A program made the translations under genes and the position numbers. From contig NZ_QKVK01000003.1 of the NCBI RefSeq assembly GCF_003234965.1, forward strand, positions 372,001 through 436,000: a stretch of DNA of 64,000 bases, given 5' to 3'. A model generated the notes under the pieces. That model did no database searches, was not told the DNA's origin, and saw only the letters and a list, made by a program, of their open reading frames with translations. Positions 8,295 through 16,821 of this stretch are shown here, in pieces. Source of the stretch: Aestuariivirga litoralis. GTDB lineage: Bacteria; Pseudomonadota; Alphaproteobacteria; Rhizobiales; Aestuariivirgaceae. Numbering within the stretch: the stretch's first letter is position 1; each line of letters opens with the position of its first letter.

Positions 8295-8849
8295 TCAGAA
8301 GTTGGCCTCCTTGATGGCCTTGTAGACCCCCTGTCGCGTCACCCCGAAGTGGCTGGCGATCTCCGTCATGGTCTTGCCCTCAGTCTTGAGCTTCTCGACT
8401 GTAGCGAGGTCAATCTTCGCCTTCCCGCCCTTATACACACCCTTGGCCTTCGCGGCCTCAATACCAACCTTCTGGCGCTCCTTGATAAACTGGCGCTCCA
8501 TCTGAGCTACCATGCCAAGAACGGTCAGTATGATCTCGCCCGTGGGTCCTGAGGTATCGATGGCAGGAGAGAGGACCCTGAGGCTGGCTCCCTTCTGCTT
8601 TAGCTCATGGACGATGTTGAGGACGTCGCGCGTGTCGCGGCCAAGCCTGTCGAGCCGCACTACGACAACCTGGTCCCCGGGCCTCAGAAAGTCGAGGATG
8701 GTCTGAAGCTCGGTGCGCCCTTCCCTGCTGGCACCGCTCACCTTCTCTGCGCGGATGACTGTGCAGCCCGCAGTCTTCAACTCAGCCTTCTGAGTGGCGA
8801 GGTCTTGATCAGCGGTGGAGACGCGAGCGTAGCCGATGACGGTAGACAT
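8295..8849 (-). CDS. Small serine recombinase (resolvase/invertase family)
   Basis: 184 residues, the classic Tn3-resolvase/invertase size. YARVSTADQD carries catalytic Ser11; VVVRLDRLGRDTRDV carries the active-site arginines; the E-helix (ILTVLGMVAQMERQFIKERQ) is present. A C-terminal helix-turn-helix (MTEIASHFGVTRQGVYKAI) binds DNA. It cuts and rejoins short recombination sites by a Ser-phosphodiester intermediate. The 110 bp upstream hold six copies of a hexamer that could be its res site. It is distinct from the large recombinase at the island's right end and could be a resolution or inversion module from an older transposon or plasmid, or a multimer resolver for an excised circle. Confidence 0.93.
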   Translation of the reverse strand: MSTVIGYARVSTADQDLATQKAELKTAGCTVIRAEKVSGASREGRTELQTILDFLRPGDQVVVVRLDRLGRDTRDVLNIVHELKQKGASLRVLSPAIDTSGPTGEIILTVLGMVAQMERQFIKERQKVGIEAAKAKGVYKGGKAKIDLATVEKLKTEGKTMTEIASHFGVTRQGVYKAIKEANF

Positions 8850-8852
8850 CTA

Positions 8853-8962
8853 GTTGACCTCCTGTTGTCAACCCAGCCTCTAAAACCTCTGACATTGCTT
8901 GTCAACTCGAATTGAAACTGACCCTGAGTTGACGGTCTAAGCGTCAACTACGAAGCGTCAAC
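8853..8962. promoter_or_regulatory. Cluster of six GTTGAC/GTCAAC hexamers: candidate res site and operator
   Basis: Copies start at 8853 (GTTGAC), 8867, 8901 (GTCAAC), 8928 (GTTGAC), 8943 and 8957 (GTCAAC). The first pair forms an inverted repeat, the 8901/8928 pair another in the opposite sense, and the last two are direct repeats 14 bp apart, each in the context GCGTCAACT. Position directly upstream of a resolvase gene and a three-pair layout match the general design of res sites (subsites I-III), which also act as the resolvase operator. The region is also the divergent promoter zone for the Abi-like gene. Confidence 0.6.
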
Positions 8963-9046
8963 TGAAGTATACCCCGTGTTTACAACACGAACTCACTTCC
9001 TCTACGGAAGGAACAATCTATTCTAAATTTTAAATGGAGATTTGGA

Positions 9047-9856
9047 ATGTCTGACCAACCACTTCCCGGTAGGCTATTCAGCAGAAACTACCTCATTCCC
9101 GATAAAAAGGCTTCCGACAGCAAGAGAGCCAGGACACGGTTCGGCGCCTTATTGAGCGAAAGCCCCTTGGGTGACAAGTTTGCGAACCTGGTGACAAGGG
9201 AGTTGGGTGTCCGCTACCCCTACGGGTACGGCTGGAATCACACCAAGTTCTTTGATGAGTGTGAGCTGAGGGACTTCTTGGATGCGATCACGCTGTTCAT
9301 TCAGTTAACGAAAGCCGAAGGTCGATCTAGCATACTTCCACAAGCCACTCGAATACTAGCCGAAGAGCATCTGCGATATGCCCTAGATAGTGAGGGTGGC
9401 GTTCATTATCTGGTAGATGAGGTATTTGAACGTAGTGTGATCACCACACTTCAAGGCCTTGGCGAAACTCGATTTGGAGCTGCTCTTCATGACCTCCAAG
9501 CCGCTCTATCTGAGTTTAGTGGTCCAACTCCTAGCGGGAAGGCGCTAATCCATAAGATGTTCCAAGCGGTGGAGTCCACATTCCTAGTTATCGCCAACGA
9601 CCCATCCATAAACAGGATCAGCGACTCAAACCTTGATAAATACCTGAAGCCATTGCTCCTCGCTCGCTACAAGGATTATCCTGAGCGAGCAGATAAGACA
9701 GATAGAATACTCAAACTCTTCGGAGCGTGGATTCACACGGCGCATCCCTTTCGACATGGAGCTCCGCTCGACCAGGTGCATGAAGCTCCGATCGACTATG
9801 CAGTATCGATTGCTGATCAGGGAATGGCCTTCATACGCCTAATGGTTTCGAAGTAG
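9047..9856 (+). CDS. Putative abortive-infection (HEPN/Abi C-like) protein
   Basis: 269 residues, largely helical, no signal peptide. The C-terminal part (LFGAWIHTAHPFRHGAPL, then about 25 helical residues to the end) resembles Abi C-terminal/HEPN-like domains, in which an arginine-histidine pair in a helix is the RNase active site; here the candidate pair is in FRHG. The N-terminal part has a YPYGYGWNHTKFF segment before a helical bundle. The gene stands alone between two recombinase genes, divergent from the resolvase, a usual position for defence or addiction cargo. Similarity was judged by eye and is weak, so the RNase assignment is tentative. A purely structural DNA-binding role cannot be excluded. 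Confidence 0.45.
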   Translation: MSDQPLPGRLFSRNYLIPDKKASDSKRARTRFGALLSESPLGDKFANLVTRELGVRYPYGYGWNHTKFFDECELRDFLDAITLFIQLTKAEGRSSILPQATRILAEEHLRYALDSEGGVHYLVDEVFERSVITTLQGLGETRFGAALHDLQAALSEFSGPTPSGKALIHKMFQAVESTFLVIANDPSINRISDSNLDKYLKPLLLARYKDYPERADKTDRILKLFGAWIHTAHPFRHGAPLDQVHEAPIDYAVSIADQGMAFIRLMVSK

Positions 9857-9870
9857 GGCACGGGGGAACA

Positions 9871-9905
9871 ATCCCGACGACATTCTATCGATGCTTCTTC
9901 GGGAT
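9871..9905. terminator. Possible bidirectional terminator between convergent genes
   Basis: ATCCCGA at 9871-9877 pairs with TCGGGAT at 9899-9905 across a 21-bp loop, in the 73-bp gap between the Abi-like gene and the convergent large recombinase gene. Stem is short and lacks a clear U-run, so the call is weak. Confidence 0.3.
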
Positions 9906-9929
9906 TTCGCACCAAACATTGGGCCCCCC

Positions 9930-11435
9930 TCATTCCTCCTCAGGCCACCTGAACATCACTTCCGTCCTGCCTCCGTTCTTCCAGTGGAACTCAAGCTCTC
10001 CAGTATTCTGTCGCAAGATCACCTTCTCCAGTAACTGCCGAAGTAGCCTGTTCACCTTTGGCCTATCGAGTGGCTGTTCCGTCAGCGCATCTCCTAGGAG
10101 GTCTATCCGGGCCATCATCAAGGCCGGTTCCTGTTCTTCGATCTTCCTCTGAATCTGGTCTCGTCTTGTCTCAGCATCAACCAGAGCAATGTCTAGTTCA
10201 GCCAGAGTGGTTCTTAACGTCGAACTCTTGGTTTCTCGGAGATTGTCCAGCATGTCAGCAATACCTGTAATCTCTGCCTCAACTTTTGCAAGTTCACTAC
10301 CGAGGCGATCATCACTGGCGAAGCGTTCAAGCTGAGCGAATGGATTCAGGTGAGCGACAATAACATCTTCAACCGGCTGGTAGCGAACAGCGCGGTACTG
10401 ACATCCAGCCGAGTTCTTTGCTCTCTGGCAGATCAGATAACGGTCCTTATCGGACTTCTTGATGTAGACCATCGGTCCATCACAAAGATCGCACTTACAG
10501 AGGCCACTGAGGACGTTCTGAAGATCGCCTGATCCCGCAGCTCTCCCCCTTATCGCGGCACCTTTCGCTGTCGCTAGTCGTACTTCTTGCCAGAGCTTCT
10601 GCGAGACGATGGCAGGATAGTAGTTCTCTACTGGTTCTTGAGGTCTTCTAATCCTCTTGCCGTTCACATGCTCGATCAGGTGAGGTACATAGGTTCCGAT
10701 AGGTGCATCTGAGCGCAGCAACTTCGCGACTGTGGACTTGTGCCAATGTGCAGCGTCGTTGAGGGTAGTGACGTTCTCTCTATTCAAGACCTTAACGACT
10801 TGGTTCTGTCCCATACCCTGGGCCGTCATCTCGTAGATGCGCCTCACGATCTGAGCCTTGTCATCGATGATCTCAAACGACTTTCGGTCTTCATTCAGTC
10901 TCAGCCAAGATGGGCATCGCTTGGTGAGCTTCATCTCTCTTGCTTTGGCTCTCTTGTTTGACCAAGCGGCTCTGACTCTCCTGCCCTTGGTTAGGCTCTC
11001 CTCATGTGCTCGGACGGCCACCATGAACGCGACCATGAAGCTGATAGGGTCCTCATCGATGTCTTGAATGGTATAACGCTTGCCATCGTTCAGAGTGACT
11101 ACCGTGATGTCCATCTCACAGATCCGCTCCAACAATCTCACGGCTTGCCGAGGCTTTGCTCGGCTGAGCCTGTCCAAGCTCTCAATGAGAAGGAAGGAGC
11201 CTCTGGGGATTACGCCAAGTTTCACGGCGTCTATAAACTCGGCAAGGTGCCCTGTCTCTGCGTTCGCTCCGCGATAGGCCGAGACACCAAGGTCCTGATA
11301 GCTGACATCTTGGAGATTGAGGCCATTCCGTGCGGCATAGTCCACTGCGAGGGAGTACTGTCTCCGGAGGCTGTCTCCCTTGGACTGTTCGGGAGTGGAG
11401 AAGCGTTGGTAGGAGTAGGCGTGGGTCTTGCTCAT
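9930..11435 (-). CDS. Large serine recombinase (integrase of the island)
   Basis: 501 residues with the full domain order: N-terminal catalytic domain with Ser13 in QRFSTPEQS and LIESLDRLSR arginines; recombinase domain (about 170-290); zinc ribbon with Cys315, Cys318, Cys336 and Cys345; then a coiled coil (about 375-445, ELAKVEAEITGIADML...) and C-terminal tail. Such enzymes integrate DNA between attP and attB and need a directionality factor to excise. The gene starts at 11435, about 35 bp from the right-hand core at 11471-11476, so it almost certainly catalysed insertion into comM. No recognisable directionality factor was identified; those are small and very diverse. Confidence 0.95.
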   Translation of the reverse strand: MSKTHAYSYQRFSTPEQSKGDSLRRQYSLAVDYAARNGLNLQDVSYQDLGVSAYRGANAETGHLAEFIDAVKLGVIPRGSFLLIESLDRLSRAKPRQAVRLLERICEMDITVVTLNDGKRYTIQDIDEDPISFMVAFMVAVRAHEESLTKGRRVRAAWSNKRAKAREMKLTKRCPSWLRLNEDRKSFEIIDDKAQIVRRIYEMTAQGMGQNQVVKVLNRENVTTLNDAAHWHKSTVAKLLRSDAPIGTYVPHLIEHVNGKRIRRPQEPVENYYPAIVSQKLWQEVRLATAKGAAIRGRAAGSGDLQNVLSGLCKCDLCDGPMVYIKKSDKDRYLICQRAKNSAGCQYRAVRYQPVEDVIVAHLNPFAQLERFASDDRLGSELAKVEAEITGIADMLDNLRETKSSTLRTTLAELDIALVDAETRRDQIQRKIEEQEPALMMARIDLLGDALTEQPLDRPKVNRLLRQLLEKVILRQNTGELEFHWKNGGRTEVMFRWPEEE

Positions 11436-11464
11436 GGGACAATTTTAATTGAGGTCCCTACACA

Positions 11465-12115
11465 CTACAACATCAGGAGGTGGTGACCTCCCGCTGCCGC
11501 TACTTCCAGCGCACGCTTGCCCATTTCCTGGCCCTTGATATCCCTGAGATCCGGAAGTTGCTCGGCTTCGGTCGCAACCACAGGCTTGGGACGGGTGAGA
11601 ACCTGCGTGCCGCGCACATGGTTGATTAGCTGGATGAGGTTTTCCGGCGCCAGTATATCCGCATCTTCGGCGGCCCAAGCCGCCTCCGGACCCGACACTC
11701 TGGGGCAAATCAGACCCATGTCCCGCATGTTGGCTGCTATTGCCGCCGGCAATACCCCTGAAATGCCCATCAATGCGCCGTCGAGTGCCAGTTCACCCAT
11801 GGCGACATAACGGGTCAGGAAGTCCTGTGGGATGATTCCCAGCGCTGCCAGCACCGCGAGCGTGATGGGAAGATCGAAGTGGCTCCCTTCCTTCGGGAGA
11901 TCAGCGGGGGACAGGTTGACGACAAGGCGCTTTCCCGGAAGCGCCAGACCGATGGCATGGAGCGCCGCACGTACCCTTTCACGGCTTTCCGCTACGGCCT
12001 TGTCGCCAAGTCCTACGACGTTGAAGGCCACCATGCCCGACAGGAACTGTGCCTGCACATCGACCGGCACGGCTTCAATTCCCTGAAAAGCTACCGTCGC
12101 TGCTCGTGACGTCAT
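11465..12115 (-). pseudogene. comM: comM 5' part, truncated by mobile element
   Basis: Encodes the first ~215 residues of ComM: N-terminal Lon-like domain (FNVVGLGDKAVAESRERVRAAL, LPGKRLVVNLSPADLPKEGS) and linker up to GQEMGKRALEVAAAGGHHLLM, the point just before Walker A. The reading frame then meets island DNA and stops at TAG (11465-11467) after one extra codon. Start chosen at ATG 12115, preceded by AGGAGG at a 7-base spacing; an upstream ATG at 12154 lacks this. The fragment lacks all ATPase motifs. If ComM is needed for transformation in this host, recombination during natural transformation should be reduced while the island is in place. Confidence 0.93.
11471..11476. repeat. Right attachment core (attR), CATCAG
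   Basis: Second copy of the 6-bp core. It sits beside a perfect imperfect-free stem GGAGGT/ACCTCC (11476-11491, 4-bp loop) that is part of comM and would form one arm of attB. The codons involved specify HHLLM just before the Walker A motif, a strongly conserved protein segment. Confidence 0.85.
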
Positions 12116-12174
12116 CTGAAATCCTCCTGAACCTGACGTTACAGGAGGTTGCAAATTCCGTCAAAATGTCAGAA

Positions 12175-13197
12175 TCATCCCGACGCGCTGTCGGTAGTGG
12201 GATCGGCACTCGGGCGGTTAACGTTCCGGGAATTGATCCTGACCCGTTTCACCCGGCGGGGATCGGAATCGAGTATCTCGAACTCCAGGCCGCTCTCATG
12301 GCGAATGACTTCGCCACGGGCAGGCACGCGGCCGGCGATCTTGAAAATCAACCCTGCGAGAGTGTCCGCTTCCTCTTCCTCGTCTTCTGGCAACAGGTCA
12401 ACGGCCAGCAGGGCTTCGAGCGACGCCAAGTCCACTCGCCCGTCGGCGAGGTATATTCCATCTTCCACCGGCTTTATCTCGAGGTCTTCCTCCGTGTCAT
12501 GCTCGTCAGCAATGTCGCCGACGATGACCTCCACCAGGTCCTCGATCGAAACGAGCCCCTCGGTGCCCCCATACTCGTCGATGACGATCGCAAGATGGGT
12601 TCGGCTTGCTTGCATCCTGACAAGGAGATCGGTCGCCGGCATTGATGGCGGCACGAACAGCACCTCGCGATTGAGACCTGCCTGCTTGACGCTTGTAGAC
12701 AAGGCAGTCGCGGCAATGCTCAAGCCAGGTGGTGACGCCTTTTCGGTCTTCTCAGGCTTCTCGGCCTTCGCCGAGCGGCGCTTGCGTGTACCGCGGGCAG
12801 CCATCCAGCGCAGGAAGTCCTTGACGTGGATCATGCCGGTGATGCCGTCGAGCGTCTCGCGATAGACGGGCATGCGGGAATGATTGGCGTCGATGAACTT
12901 GGCGAGAAGCTCCTGCATCGAATCCGCTTCGTCGATCGCTACGATGTCAACCCGCGGAACCATCACATCGTCGACACGCAGGCCGGAAAACTCGATGATG
13001 TTGAGCATCATCGATCTGGCTTCCTGACCAACGGTTTCGCCTGGATTCTGAGCTTCGTGGCTTTCGATTGCACCCTCGAGGCTCTCGCGCAATCCGACAT
13101 CCCGGCCTCGGCCAAATCGGCTCCTCAGCCGCTGCCAGAGGCTCTCGCGCATGATGTCGGCAGGCGGCGAGCCGCCCGTATGGTCAGTCTCGCTCAT
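12175..13197 (-). CDS. CorC/HlyC-type CBS-domain protein
   Basis: 340 residues. After a charged N-terminus come a CBS pair (VMVPRVDIVAIDEADSM...SRMPVYRETLDGITGMIHVKDFL, and ATDLLVRMQASRTHLAIVIDEYGGTEGLVSIEDLVEVIVGDI) and a C-terminal CorC_HlyC domain with GRVPARGEVIRHESGLEFEILD. A basic insert (KRRSAKAEKPEKTEKA) separates the CBS repeats. No membrane segment, so it belongs to the soluble CorC-like class linked to Mg/Co resistance rather than the DUF21 membrane class. Start taken at ATG 13197 (MSETDHTGG); it overlaps ybeY by 14 bp. Last gene of the miaB-phoH-ybeY-corC series, an order widespread in alphaproteobacteria. Confidence 0.88.
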   Translation of the reverse strand: MSETDHTGGSPPADIMRESLWQRLRSRFGRGRDVGLRESLEGAIESHEAQNPGETVGQEARSMMLNIIEFSGLRVDDVMVPRVDIVAIDEADSMQELLAKFIDANHSRMPVYRETLDGITGMIHVKDFLRWMAARGTRKRRSAKAEKPEKTEKASPPGLSIAATALSTSVKQAGLNREVLFVPPSMPATDLLVRMQASRTHLAIVIDEYGGTEGLVSIEDLVEVIVGDIADEHDTEEDLEIKPVEDGIYLADGRVDLASLEALLAVDLLPEDEEEEADTLAGLIFKIAGRVPARGEVIRHESGLEFEILDSDPRRVKRVRINSRNVNRPSADPTTDSASG

Positions 13198-13657
13198 AGG
13201 GATCAGAAATGCCAAGGCCTTTCAGGACGCGTATCTCCAGGGCTTCCATCTTGTCGGCCTCATCGTCGTCTTCATGGTCATAGCCGATGAGATGAAGAGT
13301 TCCGTGGACAATAAGGTGCGCAGTGTGGTCACGCAATGTCTTGCCTTGCTCCGCAGCCTCGCGCATGACCACGCCATGCGCCAGCACCACATCGCCCAGC
13401 GGACGCGGCTCTCCTGCTGGCACCGGCATGTCATGGGATGTTGGAAATGACAGAACGTTGGTCGGCTTGGGCTTGCCGCGCCACTCACCGTTCAACGCCG
13501 CAATCGTGTCATCGTCGGTGAACAACACTGCGATGTCGCAGTCCAGATCCTGCCCGGCTGCCTCCGACAAAACGGCCTTCACTGTCGCCTGCACAAGCTC
13601 TTCCAGTCCCGAAAGGCTTTTCCAAGCGGGATCTTCAACCTCGATCGAAACGCTCAT
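13184..13657 (-). CDS. ybeY: Endoribonuclease YbeY (16S rRNA maturation, ribosome quality control)
   Basis: 157 residues with the family's metal site H-x3-H-x5-H in HGTLHLIGYDH and the preceding conserved strand (FTDDDTIAALNGEWRGKPKPTNVLSFP). YbeY is a single-strand RNase that helps form the 16S rRNA 3' end and removes defective ribosomes together with RNase R. Its start overlaps the phoH stop (ATGA), so translation is coupled. Cytoplasmic; length is typical of the family. Confidence 0.96.
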   Translation of the reverse strand: MSVSIEVEDPAWKSLSGLEELVQATVKAVLSEAAGQDLDCDIAVLFTDDDTIAALNGEWRGKPKPTNVLSFPTSHDMPVPAGEPRPLGDVVLAHGVVMREAAEQGKTLRDHTAHLIVHGTLHLIGYDHEDDDEADKMEALEIRVLKGLGISDPYERD

Positions 13658-14661
13658 TTCTTCGGCTTCGGAGCCTTCTTGTCATAGGCCGCCACAATCC
13701 GTCCGACCAATGCATGGCGTACGATATCGGAGTTGTTGAAGCCTACCGAAGCCACCCCGGAAACGCCATGCAGGACCGATACAGCGTCGGAGAGCCCAGA
13801 GGAAACTCCAGACGGAAGGTCGACCTGCGTTGGGTCGCCCGTTACCACCATGCGGCTTCCCTCGCCAAGGCGGGTGAGGAACATCTTCATCTGCTGAGGC
13901 GTCGTGTTCTGTGCCTCGTCCAGGATAATGAAAGCGGAAGACAGCGTACGGCCGCGCATGAAGGCCAGTGGCGCAATCTCGATCTGGTTCTCGGCAATGC
14001 CCTTGGCCACGAGGCTGGCTGGCATCATGTCGTAAAGAGCGTCGTATAGCGGGCGGAGATAGGGATCGACCTTCTCCTTCATGTCGCCCGGCAGGAAGCC
14101 GAGCCTTTCGCCAGCCTCGACAGCGGGCCGCGACAACACGATCCTGTCGACCTCGCCATTCATCAGCGCTTCTGCTGCACAGGCGACGGCCAGGTAAGTC
14201 TTGCCTGTGCCAGCAGGGCCGATGCCGAAGACCAGTTCATGCTTGCGGATGGCTTCGATATAGGAACTCTGCGTGGGCGTGCGCGGCATCACCAGTTTGC
14301 GGCGGGTGCGAATGGCGCCCCCAGGCACGTTCGTTTCCTGGGCCTCCCGCATGCGAATGGCTCCTTCAACCTCACCCTTGGTGATGTCCAGCCCTCTGCG
14401 GGCGCGGTTGTAGAGCGCCATCAACACGTCACGGGCCGCATTGCGCCCCGAATCACCTCCGCGTACGGCCAGACGGTTGCCGCGCGGCGTGATATCGACG
14501 TTGAGCCGGTGCTCAAGCACGGCGAGATTCTCATCATGCTCGCCGCAGAGCAATGATAACAATCGGTTATCGTCGAATGACAGGGTGAGAATGTCCGAAT
14601 TTTCTTGCCGGGAGCCGGGGGTGTGGCTTCCGATCTGGGCCGCAGTGACGGGCGGATTCAA
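13654..14661 (-). CDS. phoH: PhoH-family ATPase
   Basis: 335 residues. Walker A is GPAGTGKTYLA, Walker B is IILDEAQN, and the TGDPTQVDLP sensor motif follows; an N-terminal KH-like region (LAVRGGDSGRNAARDVLMALYNRARRG) precedes the ATPase. PhoH proteins are SF1-like ATPases tied to RNA metabolism, and the physical link with ybeY is conserved in many bacteria. Overlaps ybeY by 4 bp and lies 18 bp after miaB, so it is part of one operon. The start could also be an internal Met, but the N-terminal RNA-binding-like segment supports the full length. Confidence 0.93.
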   Translation of the reverse strand: MNPPVTAAQIGSHTPGSRQENSDILTLSFDDNRLLSLLCGEHDENLAVLEHRLNVDITPRGNRLAVRGGDSGRNAARDVLMALYNRARRGLDITKGEVEGAIRMREAQETNVPGGAIRTRRKLVMPRTPTQSSYIEAIRKHELVFGIGPAGTGKTYLAVACAAEALMNGEVDRIVLSRPAVEAGERLGFLPGDMKEKVDPYLRPLYDALYDMMPASLVAKGIAENQIEIAPLAFMRGRTLSSAFIILDEAQNTTPQQMKMFLTRLGEGSRMVVTGDPTQVDLPSGVSSGLSDAVSVLHGVSGVASVGFNNSDIVRHALVGRIVAAYDKKAPKPKK

Positions 14662-14679
14662 GGAATCGATTCTCCGTAT

Positions 14680-16032
14680 TTAGACTGCGTGAGGATAATG
14701 GCCTGAAAGACTGTTGGTTCCAACCCCTGATATATGGGTATCCACGATCGTTCCGATAAGGCTGAGATCGGCCTGTAGGTGAACGGACTGCAGGTAGGGC
14801 GAGCGTCCGACCAATTGCCCGGGGTCACGACCGGGCTTTTCCAGCAACACTGGCACGCTGCGCCCGACCATCGCTTCGTTGAAGGCCGTCTGCTGGGCAT
14901 GAATGAGTGCTTGCAGGTCCTGCAGCCGGGCAGACTTCTCCTTTTCGGAGATCTGCTTGTTGCTTTCAGCGGCCGGCGTACCGGGCCTGGAAGAGTATTT
15001 GAACGAGAAGGCGCTGGCGTAACCGACTTCTCTGACCAAATTGAGTGTCGACTCGAAATCATCGTCAGTTTCCCCGGGAAAGCCAACAATAAAATCACCT
15101 GAAAGCGCAATATCCGGCCTCGCGGCACGGATCTCTTCGACCAGACGAATATAAAATTCAGTTGTGTGGCCCCGGTTCATCGATTTAAGTATCGAGTCAC
15201 TACCTGACTGCACAGGCAGATGCAGATATGGCATCAGCTTGGAGTTTTCAGCATGGGCCGCAATCAGGTCGTCCGTCATGTCCCGCGGATGGCTGGTGGT
15301 GTAGCGAAGTCTTTCGATACCGTCGATGCGTGACAGTTCCGCGACGAGCCCGGCGAGGCCGATGCTGCGCCCCTGCCCGTCCAGTCCATGGTATGCATTG
15401 ACGTTCTGGCCCAGCAGGGTGAGTTCCTTCACCCCCCGTGTGGCCAGCCGGCGTGCCTCTGCAACCACCTGCTCGACGGGCCGGGAAAACTCTGATCCGC
15501 GGGTATAGGGCACCACGCAAAAGCTGCAGAACTTGTCACAACCCTCCTGCACGGTCAGGAAGGCGGCGACGCTTTTCCGGGGCAGGACATTGTCATCGAG
15601 TCTTTCGAACTTGTCCTCGGCGGGGAACTCGGTCTCGACCACCGCCCTTCCCCCCTCCTTCCGCCGTGCAAGAAGTTGTGGCAGGCGATGATAAGTCTGC
15701 GGCCCGAAGACCAGGTCCACGGCCGGTGCCCGGCGGACGATTTCCTCGCCCTCCGCCTGGGCCACGCAACCTGCGACGGCGATCAGCATCTCCGCCCCAA
15801 GCTCCGCCCGCTCCCGCTTCATGCGCCGGATCTTGCCGAGTTCGGAATAGACCTTTTCCGCCGCCTTCTCGCGAATATGGCAGGTGTTGAGGATGACGAG
15901 GTCCGCCTCCTCCGGAACTGCGGTTTCGGCATAACCCAGGGGCCCGAGCACGTCACGCATGCGCTCGCTGTCGTAAACGTTCATCTGGCAGCCATAGGTC
16001 CTGACGAAGACCTTCTTCGGAGCGGTGTCCAT
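14680..16032 (-). CDS. miaB: tRNA-2-methylthio-N6-dimethylallyladenosine synthase MiaB
   Basis: 450 residues. N-terminal UPF0004 domain binds one 4Fe-4S cluster ([31 protein letters not shown]), the radical SAM core carries CxxxCxxC in [17 protein letters not shown], and a TRAM domain ends the chain. It adds the methylthio group to i6A37 of tRNAs reading UNN codons. Length and domain order are normal. It leads the miaB-phoH-ybeY-corC run and lies 12 bp from the plsC-like gene upstream, so the operon probably starts further up at tsaB-rimI. Confidence 0.97.
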   Translation of the reverse strand: MDTAPKKVFVRTYGCQMNVYDSERMRDVLGPLGYAETAVPEEADLVILNTCHIREKAAEKVYSELGKIRRMKRERAELGAEMLIAVAGCVAQAEGEEIVRRAPAVDLVFGPQTYHRLPQLLARRKEGGRAVVETEFPAEDKFERLDDNVLPRKSVAAFLTVQEGCDKFCSFCVVPYTRGSEFSRPVEQVVAEARRLATRGVKELTLLGQNVNAYHGLDGQGRSIGLAGLVAELSRIDGIERLRYTTSHPRDMTDDLIAAHAENSKLMPYLHLPVQSGSDSILKSMNRGHTTEFYIRLVEEIRAARPDIALSGDFIVGFPGETDDDFESTLNLVREVGYASAFSFKYSSRPGTPAAESNKQISEKEKSARLQDLQALIHAQQTAFNEAMVGRSVPVLLEKPGRDPGQLVGRSPYLQSVHLQADLSLIGTIVDTHISGVGTNSLSGHYPHAV

Positions 16033-16044
16033 GGGACAAGGCCT

Positions 16045-16821
16045 CTAGCGGATTTTGGAGGTGCGGTGAAGCGCCTGCACGAGGCCGGTCCGCACCTCCG
16101 CCTCGGCATGGCGCGCCAGCGCCTTGCGGCTCAGCTCGCCACCGAGTGACAGTGGCAGATGACAGATGACGGTGACCTCGATCGGGCCCGACCGCAAGGC
16201 GCCCAGCAGATGGGGAACGAGGTCCATGTCGCCATACCAGGCATAGGTCGGTAGCGTGCGGCGGTTCATGGGCAGGTTCCGGTGGCCGCGATAGGCGATC
16301 GTCACCGGTTGCACGACGACACCGGGCGTGTCGGCCGCGCCGAAGAACGAACTCTTGAACGGAAGCACGCTGCGGCCGTCGCCCGACGTTCCTTCTGCGA
16401 AGAGGACAAGGGTGTCACCAGCCTTCAGCCGCTCCCTCATTTCATCACGGCCGTCAGCCGTCGCATGCCGGCGGTCGCGGTCCACGAACACGGTGCGCTG
16501 CAACCGTGCCAGAGTTCCGAAGAAGGGCCACTTGGCCACCTCCTTCTTGGCGATGAAGGAAACAGGTGCCACCGCACTCAGCACCACGATGTCGAGCCAG
16601 CTCACGTGATTGGCAGCGATCAGCAGGGGTCCATGAGGACGCGCTGCACCAGTCACCTCCAACCTCACGCCCAGGATGCGGCAAACGAGGCGGTGGTAAT
16701 GCATTGGAAAGGTGCGCGCCTGCCGTGGCCAGAACCACACGAAGAGCTGTTGCAGCGGCATCAGCGGCAGGGTGAGCGCGCAGAACAAGATCAGCACCCA
16801 TCCTGGCCGCAACCAGCTCAC
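16045..16821 (-). CDS. plsC: 1-acyl-sn-glycerol-3-phosphate acyltransferase
   Basis: 258 residues with one N-terminal membrane segment (WVLILFCALTLPLMPLQQLFVWF). The H-x4-D motif is in NHVSWLDIVVL and the acceptor-binding motif in FAEGTSGDGRSV. The enzyme acylates lysophosphatidate to phosphatidate at the inner membrane. Its start overlaps the preceding tsaB-rimI stop by 4 bp. Some alphaproteobacteria have paralogues in this position (OlsA-like) that acylate lyso-ornithine lipids; no OlsB is adjacent, so the general PlsC role is favoured. Confidence 0.88.
   Translation of the reverse strand: MSWLRPGWVLILFCALTLPLMPLQQLFVWFWPRQARTFPMHYHRLVCRILGVRLEVTGAARPHGPLLIAANHVSWLDIVVLSAVAPVSFIAKKEVAKWPFFGTLARLQRTVFVDRDRRHATADGRDEMRERLKAGDTLVLFAEGTSGDGRSVLPFKSSFFGAADTPGVVVQPVTIAYRGHRNLPMNRRTLPTYAWYGDMDLVPHLLGALRSGPIEVTVICHLPLSLGGELSRKALARHAEAEVRTGLVQALHRTSKIR

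Larger units (their letters stand above)
1301..11476. mobile_element. Serine-recombinase genomic island inserted in comM (10,176 bp)
   Basis: The segment between the two CATCAG copies is absent from an intact comM frame, is visibly richer in AT than its flanks, and uses TTG and GTG starts more freely. It carries a large serine recombinase whose start lies about 35 bp from the right junction, the usual place for an integrase next to its att site, plus a small resolvase. Cargo: a five-gene membrane/nuclease operon, a secreted ClpP-fold protein, an SF2 helicase with a zinc-finger partner, and an Abi-like protein. No capsid, terminase, tail, relaxase or type IV secretion gene was seen, so it looks like a non-conjugative integrative island rather than a complete prophage or ICE. 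Confidence 0.9.

Noticed and set aside
1301-11476. Prophage or ICE
   Set aside because: No capsid, terminase, tail, relaxase or conjugation genes in the island.
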